Assembly (NCBI GenBank): GCA_030549175.1
Contig: JAUKUA010000001.1
Span: 1,054,001-1,118,000 of the forward strand
Source: Lasiosphaeris hirsuta
Lineage: Eukaryota; Ascomycota; Sordariomycetes; Sordariales; Lasiosphaeriaceae
Reading direction: 5' to 3'
Length of the DNA stretch: 64,000 bases
The notes under the pieces are model-generated. The model did no database searches. It saw nothing but the letters and a program-made list of their open reading frames with translations, and was not told the origin of the DNA. A program made the position numbers and the translations under genes. Shown here piece after piece: positions 36,108 to 48,257 of this stretch (its first letter is position 1; the number at the start of each line of letters is the position of its first letter).

Positions 36108-36888
36108 GGACGACGTCGCAGTTACACAAGTCTTATCATGATTCCATTCGCCGTTATATGCTACAAAACAACCCGCACTAATAGGAAGCTGGAGATCCAG
36201 CAAGCAGGGACAATGTGCCTCCCGCGGGTATCTACCTCGGAAAAAACCAACACCAGCAACTATATGCTGAGAAACCCTCACAACTCTCTGCTCTCTGGAT
36301 GCTGAAGAGAACATGCATCGTGATAACTAGCGCAGAGGATATAGAAGACATGAAGCAGCTATCAACGCCTCCCGTGATAACCGAGCCAACCCCAATTTTA
36401 GTATCGCATCCTGACCATCCATCATCCATTATCAGACTCCTCGCTTCCCAAGACCTTTTGCATGTCATCCAACCCTGATCCAAACCTTAGTATCAGCTGC
36501 TCCGTAGAGAAATTGAAGCCGATACTGAAGTCCGCAAACCCAAGGTCGAAAGATGATTGCGAAATGACAAAGTCAGAAAGCGGAATCCAGGACGGATGAT
36601 ATCGCAAGCCCACGTTGGGGCTGCTGAAACCCTCCCGACGTGCAGTAGTAGAAGTAGGTATGTTACCTGAACGCTGAACAGAGCAGACGAGGCGAATGAG
36701 TGTATTTAGTGCTCGATCTCTGTCAAGAATATCGAGAATATTATGATGACCGAACCGAAAATAAGTCGAAACTGAAGTCGAACTGAATACCCGACAATGG
36801 GAAAATGAAAACCGAACCGAGATACCGCACAGAGAGTGATGCGGCGCGGTAAGCGCGAAGGCGATGTGATGGTGTGACGGGAGCAAGA
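36023..36888. other. Intergenic, with A29 homopolymer
   Basis: Contains an uninterrupted A29 run (36076-36104) and the 3' flank of the kinase gene. Upstream exons of the neighbouring putative membrane protein could lie here but none is clear. Confidence 0.5.
36076..36104. repeat. A29 homopolymer
   Basis: Uninterrupted A29 just 5' (in the minus-strand sense) of the putative membrane-protein exon; read on the minus strand it is a poly(T) tract 50 bp above the proposed acceptor. Confidence 0.95.
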
Positions 36889-39800
36889 TTACTTGCACTT
36901 CTCGAGGAGGCTCATTGTCTTGAGCATCATGGCGATCTTGCGCTTGTCCAGAACCATCAAGGCGCGGCCGCGGAACTCCTTCTCAACCTCATCAATGAGT
37001 CTGTACATGGTGCTGGCTGCGCCGCGCTCCTGAGTGAAGCGCATGATGCTGAGCGGCTGCCGCTTGCCGTGCTCGACGACTCGCATGACTTCGACGGCGA
37101 ACCACACCTCCTTCAGGCCGAGGACTATCTTCTTGTTAGCAAAGGAACACAGAACAGGGAAGACCAGAGAGAGCCTACCATTCTTCGGCCCGACGCGGGC
37201 AAACACGAAGCTCGTCGCCTTGTTGACCTGAACATCGCGGATGCCCCATTTGCGCCACTCGCGCAGGAGGGACGCAAGTTCCTGGCGTGCCCGCTTCTTG
37301 GGCATGGTGAAGCATAGCGCACGCGTCGCCGGCTTGACGTGGAAGAGCTTGGCTAGCCAGTGTTGCTTCACATCCATCACGCGCTCAGTGTCATGGGCCC
37401 CGCCGAAGCCGTCCGACTCCGGGTCCGGGTCCGCCTCGTTCATTTGGTCGCGCCACCACTTGATCTTGGCTACAATCCCTGCCTGGAGCTCCTCGCGTTT
37501 CTTGAGGATCTGAGCCTCCTCGTCCTTGTCAGCGGCGACCCTTTGCTCGAGGGTCTGATCATTGCGCGTGAATGAGGTCTTGAGGCCCGGAGTCATTGGG
37601 GTGACAAGATCCTCCGGATCATCTTCTGTAATCGCAAAACCGTTAGCAAAAGTTGGTCAAGGGGAAAAGGGCGTATTCTAAACCGATATTACTTACGAGC
37701 AATCGACATGCGCGGCTCGCTCTTGTCGCTTTTGGAGGAGCTCTTCCAGAACGAAAGCCGGAACGACTTCTTCTTGCGCAGCTCTGCGCCGCCAGTGGCA
37801 GCTGAGGCGTGGTTTCCGCTGCCCTCGGCGCCGACATCGTTGCCAGCAGAGTTGGAACCGGAGCTCGATCCACCACCCTCTTCCTTGGTATTAGCCTTTT
37901 TGAACCACGACGAGACCCGCATTTTGGGTTGGGTGCTGCCTATGGCGGCGGCAATTGCGGTAACCTCACCAGTATGGCCATCGATCAGGTCTAGGCCGCT
38001 AGCTTTGTGCGCCTCGTAGACCGCTGAGCGAAGTGTGCGCGGGTCCTGGGCGGACTGCGCGGCAGCAGTGGGAACGTTGGATGTATTGTTGTTCCGCGAG
38101 ACCTTGCGAATGTTCAGCGGCATGGGGACGTCGTCGGGCGCCGGCGAATTGACGACACGAATAGTGTGCTCCGCGCGGGCGTAGTAGGACTGGCCCTCGT
38201 TGCCGGCCGCGGGTGTCGGGGTCACGGGCGAATCCAGGCCGAACATGTTGTAGTTTTGGTTCTCGCTGCGCTTGCGCTCCTCGGACATGCTTTCGTAGAT
38301 GGAAGGCAATGGTCGCACCTCTCTGCCACCTGTGTTGAAAGGCTCAGACACGGTACGGCGATCCGACGAGGTGTTGTGCTTGGAAGGGTTCAAGTTCAAT
38401 GGAAGAGGAACAACGTTGGGACCGTGATTCCAGCCCGGGGTTGAAACCGGGGTGATTGACTCGGGCGGCGTGGGAGGCAGTGGTCGAGTTTCGAGGTTGG
38501 GAATCTCCACGAGGCGGCCCGACGTGCCCAGCGAGAGGGAAAGCGACTCGACGGAAAACGGGCTCACCTCGCGGGACTCTCTATGACCCACAGACTCCGA
38601 AAACACGATCGAGCTCTGGAAGGCTTTGTCGCAGTCCGCAGCGACCGAGGTGCTCATTTTCCGCAACTCGTCGTTCCAAATCTCGCTATCCTCCCGCGGG
38701 ACGCCCTCGTCCACTCCCAACTGGGTACCCACAGTCGCCTTGCCCTTGCACAGACTGAACAGAGACAGAAGGTCACCACACGTCTCGTCCTCGTCTACGC
38801 AACAGATTGGAACCCCAAGCTGTCGGAAAGCCTCCGACTGGACGATCAACTCACGCCTGCGATACTCTTGGCTCTTCTTGTTGCTGTTGTTGCGAATGTT
38901 CGAGAAGTCAACGCCCCGCTTGGTACGAAGGGGCGGGCGGCTATGAGAGCCGCTGCGATGGCTCCGGATAGAGCTCATGGTGCTCCCGCCGGCCAACTTA
39001 GGCTGCCCATTCGTGCCATTTCGTTGCGAATGGATCCTGCGCTTCTCGCGACGCGAGCCTCCAGCAGATCTATACGACTGATGGGACTGGGAGACAGCAG
39101 CAGGAGCCGCAGTTACGCCAGGCTCGGCGTCATTAGGGTGAACGGTGATCATCGCGCGGCTTGCCTGCCGCTCGGGGGGCTGCAAGACGGATGCATTGTA
39201 GGGATCGTAGCTTCGGACTGTGCCAGCGTCATCTGCCTCTTGGCCGTCTTGCTCTTGACCGGCCGAGAAGACAGTAAACTTGGACGCAGCTTTCTTAACA
39301 CTGATCGGTCCTGCCTGGTCGAACTGGCAAGTCGCAACACGCTTCGCCCAGTTGGGCGGCTTGAGATGGTGAAAGTCACCCTTGGAGATGGGGACATTGT
39401 TGCTGTAGTTCTCGAGACGAGTCTCTCTGTGGTCGAGGAGTAGCCAGTAGAATAACTTCTGGTCATTGCGCCGCTCCTCTGCGAGCTTCGTCTTCAAGTC
39501 GCTCTCCGAAAAGGAATGCCAGAGGGACGACAGCTGCCGGTAGATCTGGCGGTCAATCTGCCACTCGGGGATGGGAGGGATGTGCGTATTCCGCAGGACA
39601 TTCTGGACATGATCACCCCGCAGGTGGAGGCTGTCCAAGTTGTTGTACTTGGTGACGAGCGGGTGCTTCCACATCTCCTCCATCGTAATGCGCGTGGATG
39701 GCTGATGAACAAGAATCCGGCGGATCAAATCCTGGGCTTCCGGGGATAGGCCTTGCGGCATCTTGTACTGGGCTCGCTTGGCTTTTGCCAGCATGACCTT

Positions 39801-40897
39801 CTGATCGGGGTCATCGAAGGGAAGATGGCCCGCCAACATGGCAAAGAGAATCACACCCAGGCTCCAGATATCCACGGCCGACCCCTTGTAGTACTGTTGC
39901 CGCAGCAGCTCGGGCGCGGCGTAATGGGGACTGCCACAAGCTGTCCTCAGCTGATGGGCAGGGGACTGTTGCAATGCTGCCATACCGAAGTCGGCAATCT
40001 TGACCGTTCCATCTGCCTTGAGCAGGATGTTCTCGGGCTTCAGATCGCGGTGGCATATGTTGAGAAAATGGCAGTACTCGAGGGCGCTCATCATCTGGCG
40101 AAAGTAGTACATCGCCTCTTCCTCACGGAGACGGCCGATTTTGTTGATGAAATTGAACATGTCTCCCTTCTCGATGTAGTCGGTGACAATGTAGCTAGAA
40201 GACTGTCAGCTGTGCAAGACCGTTGGGCGCGCTGGTCTGGGACTTACATGTCTGACTGGTTCTCCCAGATATCCATGAGCTCGATGATATTGGGGTGCCG
40301 GAGAAGCCGGAGAATAGCGACCTCGCGTTCGATGGCAAGGGGCATACGACGAACGCCATCATCACCGGTCATCGGCTTCCGGCTGTCGGCTCGATGCAGC
40401 TTAGCCAGGCTACCAGACTGAGTGAGATGCGCTGTAGCCTTGGTTACAATCTTGACAGCTACGGGGTGGGCTGTGACCCGGTGGCGGCCAAGACGAACAC
40501 GCGCCGATGAACCCTGCCCCAGAGTCCTGCCCAACTCCCAGGGACCGATGTGGACCTCAATACGAGGCTTGCCAGACGCAGAGCGGTTGCTGAGCCTGGA
40601 CACGCGGCGACCTTCGTCTGCGGTGCGCGACTCGTGCGTGTTGGCGGAGAGGCGCTGACTGGTCATGCGACCCTCATGGCGTTCGCCAGCATGGTAGTGG
40701 CCGACAGTTGGGTTGGAATGTCCTCTATTGGGACCCTTGGACTTTGTGAGCACGCTGGGATCGATATAAATGCGGCTATGGTGGCCAACGGCTGCGATGG
40801 TCGCATTACTAACCCGCTTCGTCGCATCGCTCAAGGGCTGGCGAATGATAGGAATCCGGTAGAATCCTTTACCTGTAGGATTATCTTCTTGATCCAT
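36889..40897 (-). CDS. Hsl1/Gin4/Nim1-family protein kinase
   Basis: Four exons on the minus strand: 40897-40248, 40194-37697, 37625-37179 and 37124-36889, giving 1276 aa. The kinase domain spans about residues 118-375: glycine loop GQGSSARV (127-134), lysine in VAVK (149), HRDLKPEN with D267, DFG (285-287), activation-loop T301 in LRTACGSPHY and APE (310-312). A UBA-like stretch follows, then a long Ser/Pro/Asn-rich middle. The last about 200 residues hold a basic region (SWFKKAN, KKKSFRLSFWKSS) and a KA1-like C-terminal fold (KATSFVFARVG, WFAVEVMRVVEHG). Related kinases act at the bud neck or septum, linking septins to Swe1/Wee1 control; KA1 domains bind acidic membrane lipid. The start is the ATG at 40897; the frame is open upstream but only through TTG. 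Intron 3 (54 nt) has donor GTAGGC and branch GCTAAC but is a multiple of three without a stop, so keeping it would add 18 residues. Confidence 0.93.
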
Positions 40898-42414
40898 GTT
40901 GAAGAAGCTTGCTTGCAACAGCTCAGCAACGCATCACAGAATAAGAAGAAGGAAGGGAATGATTTGATCGTGGCCCGGCGGGTTTGCAATGTCGTCGAGG
41001 TTTGCAAGTGCCACCGCGACGCTAGACACCCGCGTTGCTAGGGGAGGGAAGTAAGGAACGTGATGGACGTGTTGTAGGAAAAAAAATCCCAAGCGAGTAA
41101 GAGCGAATTGTTGAAGGGGATCTGAGGAATGGAGCTGTTGGCAAAACAGAGCGAGTGGTGGCACCACAACAAAAGGTGGTGGTGATGTGGAATTTGCGTG
41201 TTTTGCAATGTTTTGGTTCAGATGGCTGAGATGTGGGGAGGACTTTAAATAGTTGAAGGAAAGAGCAGAGGATTGTGGTCGTCGAGACCCGCGTCTTTTT
41301 CGGAGAGGAGGGCATCTAGCCCTAGGTTTTCCGGAAGGATCTCTTTGGAGCTCAGGCCGGGAGCCGGGGCGTGATGATCGGAGCTTGCCCCGAGGTTGGC
41401 GGAGTCGCGATGCTGCCAGTTGTGGTGTCGTGGTGAACAGCCCCTATATGCGCGTATCTACTGTGTGGTTGGTGGGTCCTGGTGAAAAAAGGGGGTAAAA
41501 CCCAATACGCGATTAGAGGGGCTCAATGTAAACAAAGCTTCACAAATCGCAAAGGGGCTAAGCACATCAAGTCTAGCACCTGACTGCTTCATCCAAACAC
41601 ACTCTCCAGACGATAAAAAAATCATGGCCAGGTGACATGATGGTATGGACTTGGTGTCTGGCGCACAAATGTGCCGATCGCTTGACTGGCATGCAATTGT
41701 CACTCTGGTGACTTAAATCTGGTAGTCAACTCTTGTTTTCCTACTTTTACAAAACACTCAGTCATGGGAGTCATGGTCTTCGAGATCTCATTTAGCTCAT
41801 GGAGTGGCACGGGCTCTTCCAAATGGGTTTGAACACTCAGCAATTGATACTTGGTCGGGGAGCGTCGAATTAAGCTGATGCTGCAAGCATTATCTTCATG
41901 GTGACTTATGATCGTGAGGGAGTGTCACGTCAGTGGAATTATGGTACGTTGGCCAAGCCATGAAGTTCTTGATGAGGGGGCGAAGCTTCTAAAGATATCT
42001 GTTAGGATGGTGCATGATTGATGGTTGATGTTGAACTTGGTGTTGAACAGGGGCGGATTCGCTGGCTTGTGACGGCGCTTGGGCCATGTGCTACATCGGT
42101 ACCTCAGGTGCTGTACCAACCCACAAAGAGCAGGGATGGGCCCAGACTGCCAGGCTTCCAAGCAAGCCCCACCCCACCTTCTGTTAATTGATATTGACTA
42201 GGACGCGACGCGCCTGCTTCTGCATCGTTATCCATTTTGTCCTGTCAGTGCACGTGCAGTGGGTAGGCTTCAAGCCGTCATCCTAAGCTGTTCCTTGGGG
42301 TTTATTTTTGAAGACTTTACTACACACATCCCGACGATGCCTAGAAGATGCTGAGAAGCCAAGAACCTTGAACTCCCGTCACCAACATTCCGTTGCCGAT
42401 CAAGTACCATCAAG
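40898..42414. promoter_or_regulatory. Divergent intergenic region between kinase and smc5
   Basis: This 1.5-kb region separates two head-to-head genes and must contain both promoters. No coding frame is supported. No specific box is claimed. Confidence 0.55.
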
Positions 42415-45400
42415 ATGGCAAACCGACCTTCACAGGGCGACCGAGTCAATTCCGACCACAGCGATATTTCACTTCCCACCCCCTCCCGTGCTGCCTCCCA
42501 TCCTCCACACAAACCTTCTGCAGACGATCCCTCCGAAAACCTACGATTAAGGGGTGGCGACGGCTCACGGGGCTTCGCAGGGGAAGATGAAAATGAGGTC
42601 GACGACGATGAGGACGGACCCCCGCCACATCGAGGGCGGAGGGCCGCTGTCACCCGCACCAACATCATGACCCGAAACGAATTCCAACCCGGCGCCATCG
42701 TCCGCGTCAAACTCCAGAATTTTGTGACGTACGAAAAGGCCAAGTTCTCTCTGGGCCCAAACCTGAACATGGTCATTGGACCAAACGGTACAGGAAAAAG
42801 CTCTCTCATTTGCGCCATCTGCCTCGGGTTGGGCTACCCCTCAAGCGTTCTGGGTCGAGCAAGCGCCTTTGGCGAGTTTGTGAAGCATGGCAAGGACGAA
42901 GCAGAGATCGAGATCGAGCTGCAGAGAAAGACGGTCCATGACCAAAACTACATTGTTGGACTTTGCATCAAACGGGAAGATAATTCAAGGAAGTTCACCC
43001 TCAATGGCTCAAGGGCGACTCTCAAGGACATTCAGAGCCTCATGCGGTCCTTGAGAATCCAGATCGATAACCTCTGTCAGTTTTTGCCACAGGACAAGGT
43101 TGCCGAGTTTGCTGGTCTCAGCCCGGTTGAACTGCTAGAGAAGACCCTTCTTGCGGCTGCACCTCCTGAAATGTCCAACTGGCAGAATGAACTGAGGGAA
43201 AACTTCCGCAACCAAAAGGAAGCTCAACGTAGTGCGGAGCAGAGTAGCGAGCAGCTGAGCAAGATGGAGTCGCGTCAAAATGTTCTGCAAGCCGATGTAG
43301 AAAAGCTCCGAGAGAGACGAGAGATTCAGGAGACCATCGTCAAGCTTGAGAAAGTCTGCCTCGTGGCAAGGTACCACGTAGCTCGCAAACAGTACGCGGC
43401 GCTCAAGGCACAGAGGAGAGCAGCCGAGGGAGAGTTAAAGGCACTCCAAGAGAGCTCAGCCCCTTCTCTTCAGGCCGTCAACCACAAGCAAGAGTATCAA
43501 GGCCAGATACAAATAGTTGTTGACTACAGAAAAAGCGCTCTACGAAATGCCGAAGCTGCTGCTGAAGAGGCTTCGGGGCTTGTTGATGCCGCAGAGAGCA
43601 AGTTGCATGAGCTGTCTACGAAAATAAACGCAGAGAACGAAACATTTGCGGCAAAGAGGCAGGAACTGGGCAGATTTCGGAAGAGGCTTACCGATATGGA
43701 GGCTCAGTACAAGCAGGTTCCGAGGCAGTTTGATGGGGCTGACTGGAATAGAAGGATTGTGAGTCAAATTTTTATTGGAATGCAGAATCACGCTAACCTA
43801 ATACTCCACAGCGAGAACAAGAGCATCTCGCGCGTGACAAGAAACAGGAAGCGAAAGAAGTCGGTGAGGAGGTTGACAAACTCTTTGCCAAAGGCAAAGA
43901 ACGGAGCCGTGAAAAAGCCACAGTCGTGCAGAACATGGAAGCCCTTGAATCGGCTCAAGGCCTGCTCGAGGTCCAGCTCAGGAAGATCGGCCCGGACGCG
44001 TCTAAGGGCTGGGAATGGTTGAAAGACAACCAGGACCAGTTTGAAAAGGAAGTTTTCGGTCCTCCAATGCTTTCCTGCTCGGTCAACGACCAGCGGTTTT
44101 CCCAGCTCGTCCAATCCCAGCTCGGACACAACGACTTCTTGTGTTTCACTGCACAAACCAAAAATGATCACAAGAAGCTGAGTGACCAGTTTTACAACAA
44201 GATGAGGATAACAGTGACGATCCGCACCTGTCTCACAAGCTATCATTCCTTCCAGCCCCCACTCCCCAATGCTGAGCTCAGGGCTTTAGGCTTTGACGGC
44301 TATGTCACCGACTTTCTCGAGGGACCGGAACCAGTGCTGGCCATGTTGTGCGCGGAGAAACGACTGCATCAATCGGCTGTTGCGCTGCGGCCGCTTTCAG
44401 ATGAGCAATTTGACCGAGTCCAAGAAGGCGAGAAGATAAGTCACTTTGCTTGCGGGAACAAACTTCACCGCATCATTCGACGCAGGGAGTATGGACCGAC
44501 AGCTGTGACGACCAAGAGCACCCCTATCCAGCAGGGCAAGTTTTGGACCGACCAGCCTATAGATGCAGCTGAGAAAGCCGAACTTGCCCGGAAATTCACC
44601 GAACTAAGGGAAGAAATCGCTCAATATACACAGCAGTGGAAACAGGCAAACGCCCGGCGTATGGAATTGGTTGAGGAGCAAAAAACCATCGAGGCAAAAG
44701 TGGCAAGTTTACAATACAGGTTTATCGGCTGTCCCATGAAATGTCTAACACTAGCAACAGGAGCAACTGAAGACTGAGAAGAATGAGCTTCAAAAGGAGC
44801 ACAACAGGTGGACAGCTCTGCCGGACAGAATAGGTAAGATGATCATTCTTTTTCAGCAGAAGCTATCTTAACCTTGGGGGTGCAGAGTCCGAAAAGCGAA
44901 CAGTCCGCCAGAAAGCGGCCGAGCTAGACGAAGGCAGGGCTCGGCAAAGAGAGCTCGAGCAAGAGAAATCTCAGGCGATCTTGGACAAGGCCAAAGCCGT
45001 GCTGGGGCACCAAAAAAGAATAATGGGCGTCCGAGCAGCCTACCAGGCGCTAGTGGAAGTTCAGCTCCTTCTTATCGAGGCCAAGTCGGATGTCACGGTT
45101 CTCAAAGAGAAGAACTCGGCGATTGTACAGCGGCTCGAAGAGGCGAAGCACAACATCGCGGTCGTTAAACGGCAGCTCGAAGAAACTAAGAACGATGCCG
45201 CATTAGCATTAGATGCAGTTAAACCTCATCTAGGCGAGGAGAAAGACGAGCTCCTCCGGCTTGCGGAAGGCAGGAACCCGGAGGACATTGAGGAGGACAT
45301 CAGAGCCGAGCAAGCGAAACTCGAGGTGATTCAGGCGAATAACCCACAGGCACTCGAGGAATTTGAGAGCTGGGCTCGACGAATCGACGCCGAGAAAGCC

Positions 45401-46037
45401 AGCCATGAAGTTCAAGAGTCAAGGCTGGCGGACCTCAACGCGAAGATTGAAAAAGTCAAGAGCCAGTGGGAACCACGTTTGGATGAGCTCGTGGGGAAGA
45501 TCAACGACGCGTTTGGGTACAACTTTGAACAGATCAGCTGCGCTGGCGAGGTGGGCGTGCACAAAGACGAGGACTTTGACAAATGGGCGATTGAGATCCG
45601 GGTCAGGTTCCGGTAAGTTTTATCCCGATATATCTTGTTCATGCCAAATGCTGACAACTTGGTGTAGTGAGGGCGAAACGCTCCAGAGGCTTGACCAACA
45701 CCGGCAGTCGGGCGGGGAGCGAGCTGTTTCGACCATTTTTTACCTGATGTCACTACAGTCGATGGCACAGGCACCGTTCCGCGTCGTTGACGAGATCAAC
45801 CAGGGCATGGACCCGCGCAATGAGAGAATGGTGCACGAGAGGATGGTGGAGATTGCTTGCCGTGAGCATACGAGCCAGTATTTCCTGATCACACCCAAGC
45901 TGCTGTCGGGGCTGCGGTATGATGAGCGGATGCGCGTGCACACCATCGTCAGTGGCGAGCATGTTGACGACCAGGGGACGGAGAAGATGAACCTTGCGAT
46001 GTTTGCTAAAATTCAGAGGAAGGTTATGGGACGTTGA
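42415..46037 (+). CDS. smc5: Structural maintenance of chromosomes protein 5
   Basis: Five exons: 42415-43758, 43812-44702, 44761-44833, 44886-45612 and 45668-46037, giving 1134 aa, normal for Smc5. Walker A (GPNGTGKS) is at residues 122-129, the ABC signature within [10 protein letters not shown] at about 1025-1034 and Walker B ([13 protein letters not shown]) with D1053 E1054. Long coiled coils flank a hinge (about 480-640). [25 protein letters not shown] after the head is typical of Smc5. With Smc6 and the Nse subunits it forms the nuclear SUMO-ligase-bearing complex for recombinational repair and replication-fork stability. The intron at 44703-44760 starts with GCAAGT, not GT; no GT donor with a normal consensus keeps the frame. 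The other introns are GT-AG. The ATG at 42415 follows an in-frame stop-rich leader. Confidence 0.95.
44703..44760 (+). other. Inferred GC-AG intron of smc5
   Basis: Exon 2 ends GAGGCAAAAGTG and the intron opens GCAAGT, the consensus of GC-AG introns. A CTAAC branch at 44745-44749 precedes CAACAG (acceptor at 44760). The join is phase 0 and gives [15 protein letters not shown]. The nearby GT (CAG|GTTTAT at 44721) is out of phase with every local AG. An alternative GT donor three bases upstream (GTGGCA, 44700) would also be in frame but fits the consensus poorly. Confidence 0.7.
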
Positions 46038-47377
46038 ACTGGGCCTTCCGTCTTTTCGGTTTTGTACTTGGGACTAGGAGGAGTTTAGGGGCGTCTTGAT
46101 ACTTGGTGGAGGTCTGGAGCGAGGGAAGCTCTTGGTTCTTCATGACTGTGATGATATTTGTGACGATATACTACTGGACCACGAGGCGTACATACACATC
46201 GAAACTTGCTGGTAAACACGCAGCACATACACAACTACAGCGCAAGGATTTAGGTGCTTGATTCCTGCAATTGGTTCAAGGGGGCCAGTTAGGCCATGGA
46301 ACGAACCCGTTGAGCACATGATTAAGCCAACGGCTTGGGTTACACCAGGCCAGTATGTACGAATAGAATATTCAAGTTCATCCCATCTAATTCCCAGTGA
46401 TTCCCAGCATCGTCATCCCGCAGAGCCTCACGGGCGCTGGTTACACCAGAGCAGCTTGGTAACAAGCAGCGTCGCAGTGTGGCAGAGACTGGCAGAGCAA
46501 ACTTGTGGAGTTGGCACGTCAGGATCCAACGCCGAGCGAAGACTCGTCCCCGTGTCATTCCCCACCCCCCAAACCCTTGATCCCCTCAGCGGGAGCTAAG
46601 GTCGTGCAGCATTACATGATGTCATCGCCCCGCTTTTCTCCAGCCGTCAGCGCTGTTCCCTTCTTTGATGCGATACATGGATGACTTCACCCCTTCCATG
46701 CCTTCCCTCGCTCCCTCAACGGGGGCTGGCAATCTCGAATCTGCCATGCATGCGTTGTGCCACCGCGCCCGAGCCCGCCCAGGCGATTTATTTGGTCGTT
46801 GTAAATTAGGTCTCGGTGCTACGGCAGAGGAGCAAACGGTCCGGCGTGCTTTATTTTCCCACCGTGACTATGCGAAGGAATGCGGAGGGTTGGGCAAGCG
46901 CCGTCCTCCGAGTGAACACGCGACGAACAGGTGCGATTATTGGCTGTAGGCCCACCGTAGGAGTGTGCTCCAGGCCCGGGATCGACAATCGACAATCGAC
47001 TAGAAAAACAGTGGATCGACGGCAGGCCCAAAGGGGCACGCTCCGGACTGAGAACCTGAAAGCAGACCAAAATATGCACGGAGGTGGGCAAGGTGAAGTG
47101 ACGTCACAAACAGCAGGCAAAGCAAGCATCCCAGGCAAGCGGAATAGCGAAAAGATGAAAATTGAGTAAACGGGCCTAGGAAGGAGGAGCAAGCTGGGAA
47201 AATGGAAAACATATATCATCTGTCGACCGCATCTGCTTGTTCACTCCTTCTACTCTCTCATCATCATCACACAGTCTCAAGACATCTCATCTTCAGCATC
47301 AACAAATTCAACCACAACATCTCACCAATAACTACCAAACCAAACCACAAACCAAAAACCATCCACAAACCGCAAAC
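46038..47377. other. Intergenic between smc5 and the 81-aa protein gene
   Basis: No coding frame is supported. A short GACAATC repeat occurs near 46982-47000. The 150 bp before 47378 are AC-rich with CAA triplets and no ATG near the start, as in highly expressed fungal leaders. Confidence 0.55.
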
Positions 47378-47683
47378 ATGGGCGCCGTAGTCTCTTGCGT
47401 ACGTCGTTCCACCCACGACTTTTAAAGTGTGCCTGCCCATACTGACTTCCACCAACAGATCTCATCCGTCTTCCGCGCCATTGGCCGGGTCATCATGACC
47501 ATCGTCAACGCCATCGGCTCCATCATCATGGCCATTGTTAACGGCATCATCACCGTTATCGGCGCCATCGTCGGCTTCCTGACCTGCAACACGTGCGGCA
47601 GCCGTCGCCATCGCGCCACGCACGGCACCCGGAGCCGCGGCTTCGGGCGTCGCAGACACGTGCACACGACGACGGCCATCTAA
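47378..47683 (+). CDS. Small conserved-looking 81-aa protein with N-terminal acylation signature
   Basis: Two exons, 47378-47398 (seven codons) and 47459-47683, joined in phase 0 (donor GTACGT, acceptor CAACAG). The product starts MGAVVSC. Gly2 with Ser6 is a classic N-myristoylation signature and Cys7 a likely palmitoylation site; exon 1 encodes exactly these seven residues. Residues 8-48 are an Ile/Val/Ala/Gly-rich stretch with glycines about every 7-11 positions (AIGRVIMTIVNAIGS, then IVNGIITVIGAIVGF), then TCNTC and a basic Arg/His tail. It probably lies on or in a membrane. Short proteins starting this way are, to my recollection, common but unannotated in ascomycetes; that needs a search. 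Function unknown. The AC-rich leader and aaacATGGGC start suggest strong expression. Confidence 0.85.
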
Positions 47684-48257
47684 GCTCTGACGGGTCGTCT
47701 CGTTTGCATATCTCGCCTTTCCCTGCGGCCGATGATTACGGGAAGAGGTGGGCGAGATGGGGATGTACGATTGCATTATTCCGAGATTTGAGGTTGTACA
47801 GCAACAGCTTTTTTCACTTCCCCTTTGTCTTTTGGAATCACGACACGCGGTAGATGACACACACGACGCTCTGCACAACTCTAAGATACCCACGGCTACG
47901 TTGAGGAAGATGCGACGCGGAATGGAGGTCGGTCTTTTGGGGCTGCAAGGTTATTTAGCAGGCCCCCATGGACAGGAGCATCATCTGATAGATTGGGAAA
48001 TACCCAAATTCAACTTTCTAGTCAACCCATACATATTTTTCAGTGACTTTGATATACCATCCCGACATCAGTGACGCTTTGCCTGGAAAGCAAAAAGGAA
48101 TAACTACTTTATTTAATTTCATTTCTGTGCCGGTTCGGCCATGTGACAGGCTCCCTCATTGCTTCACGGCTCAAATGATGCAAAGGCATTTTGTCAACAT
48201 ACTCAACACCCATCATTCAAGTTACACTGCTATCCCTACCTAAAGGTCTAGCCAACA
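47684..48257. other. Convergent 3' flanks of the 81-aa gene and rad1
   Basis: Two genes end towards each other here. The stretch is AT-richer than its surroundings and holds their 3' UTRs; no gene seen. Confidence 0.6.

Noticed and set aside
38583..39443. 286-codon plus-strand frame opposite the kinase
   Set aside because: Antisense shadow of the kinase exon; no domain and no splice context.
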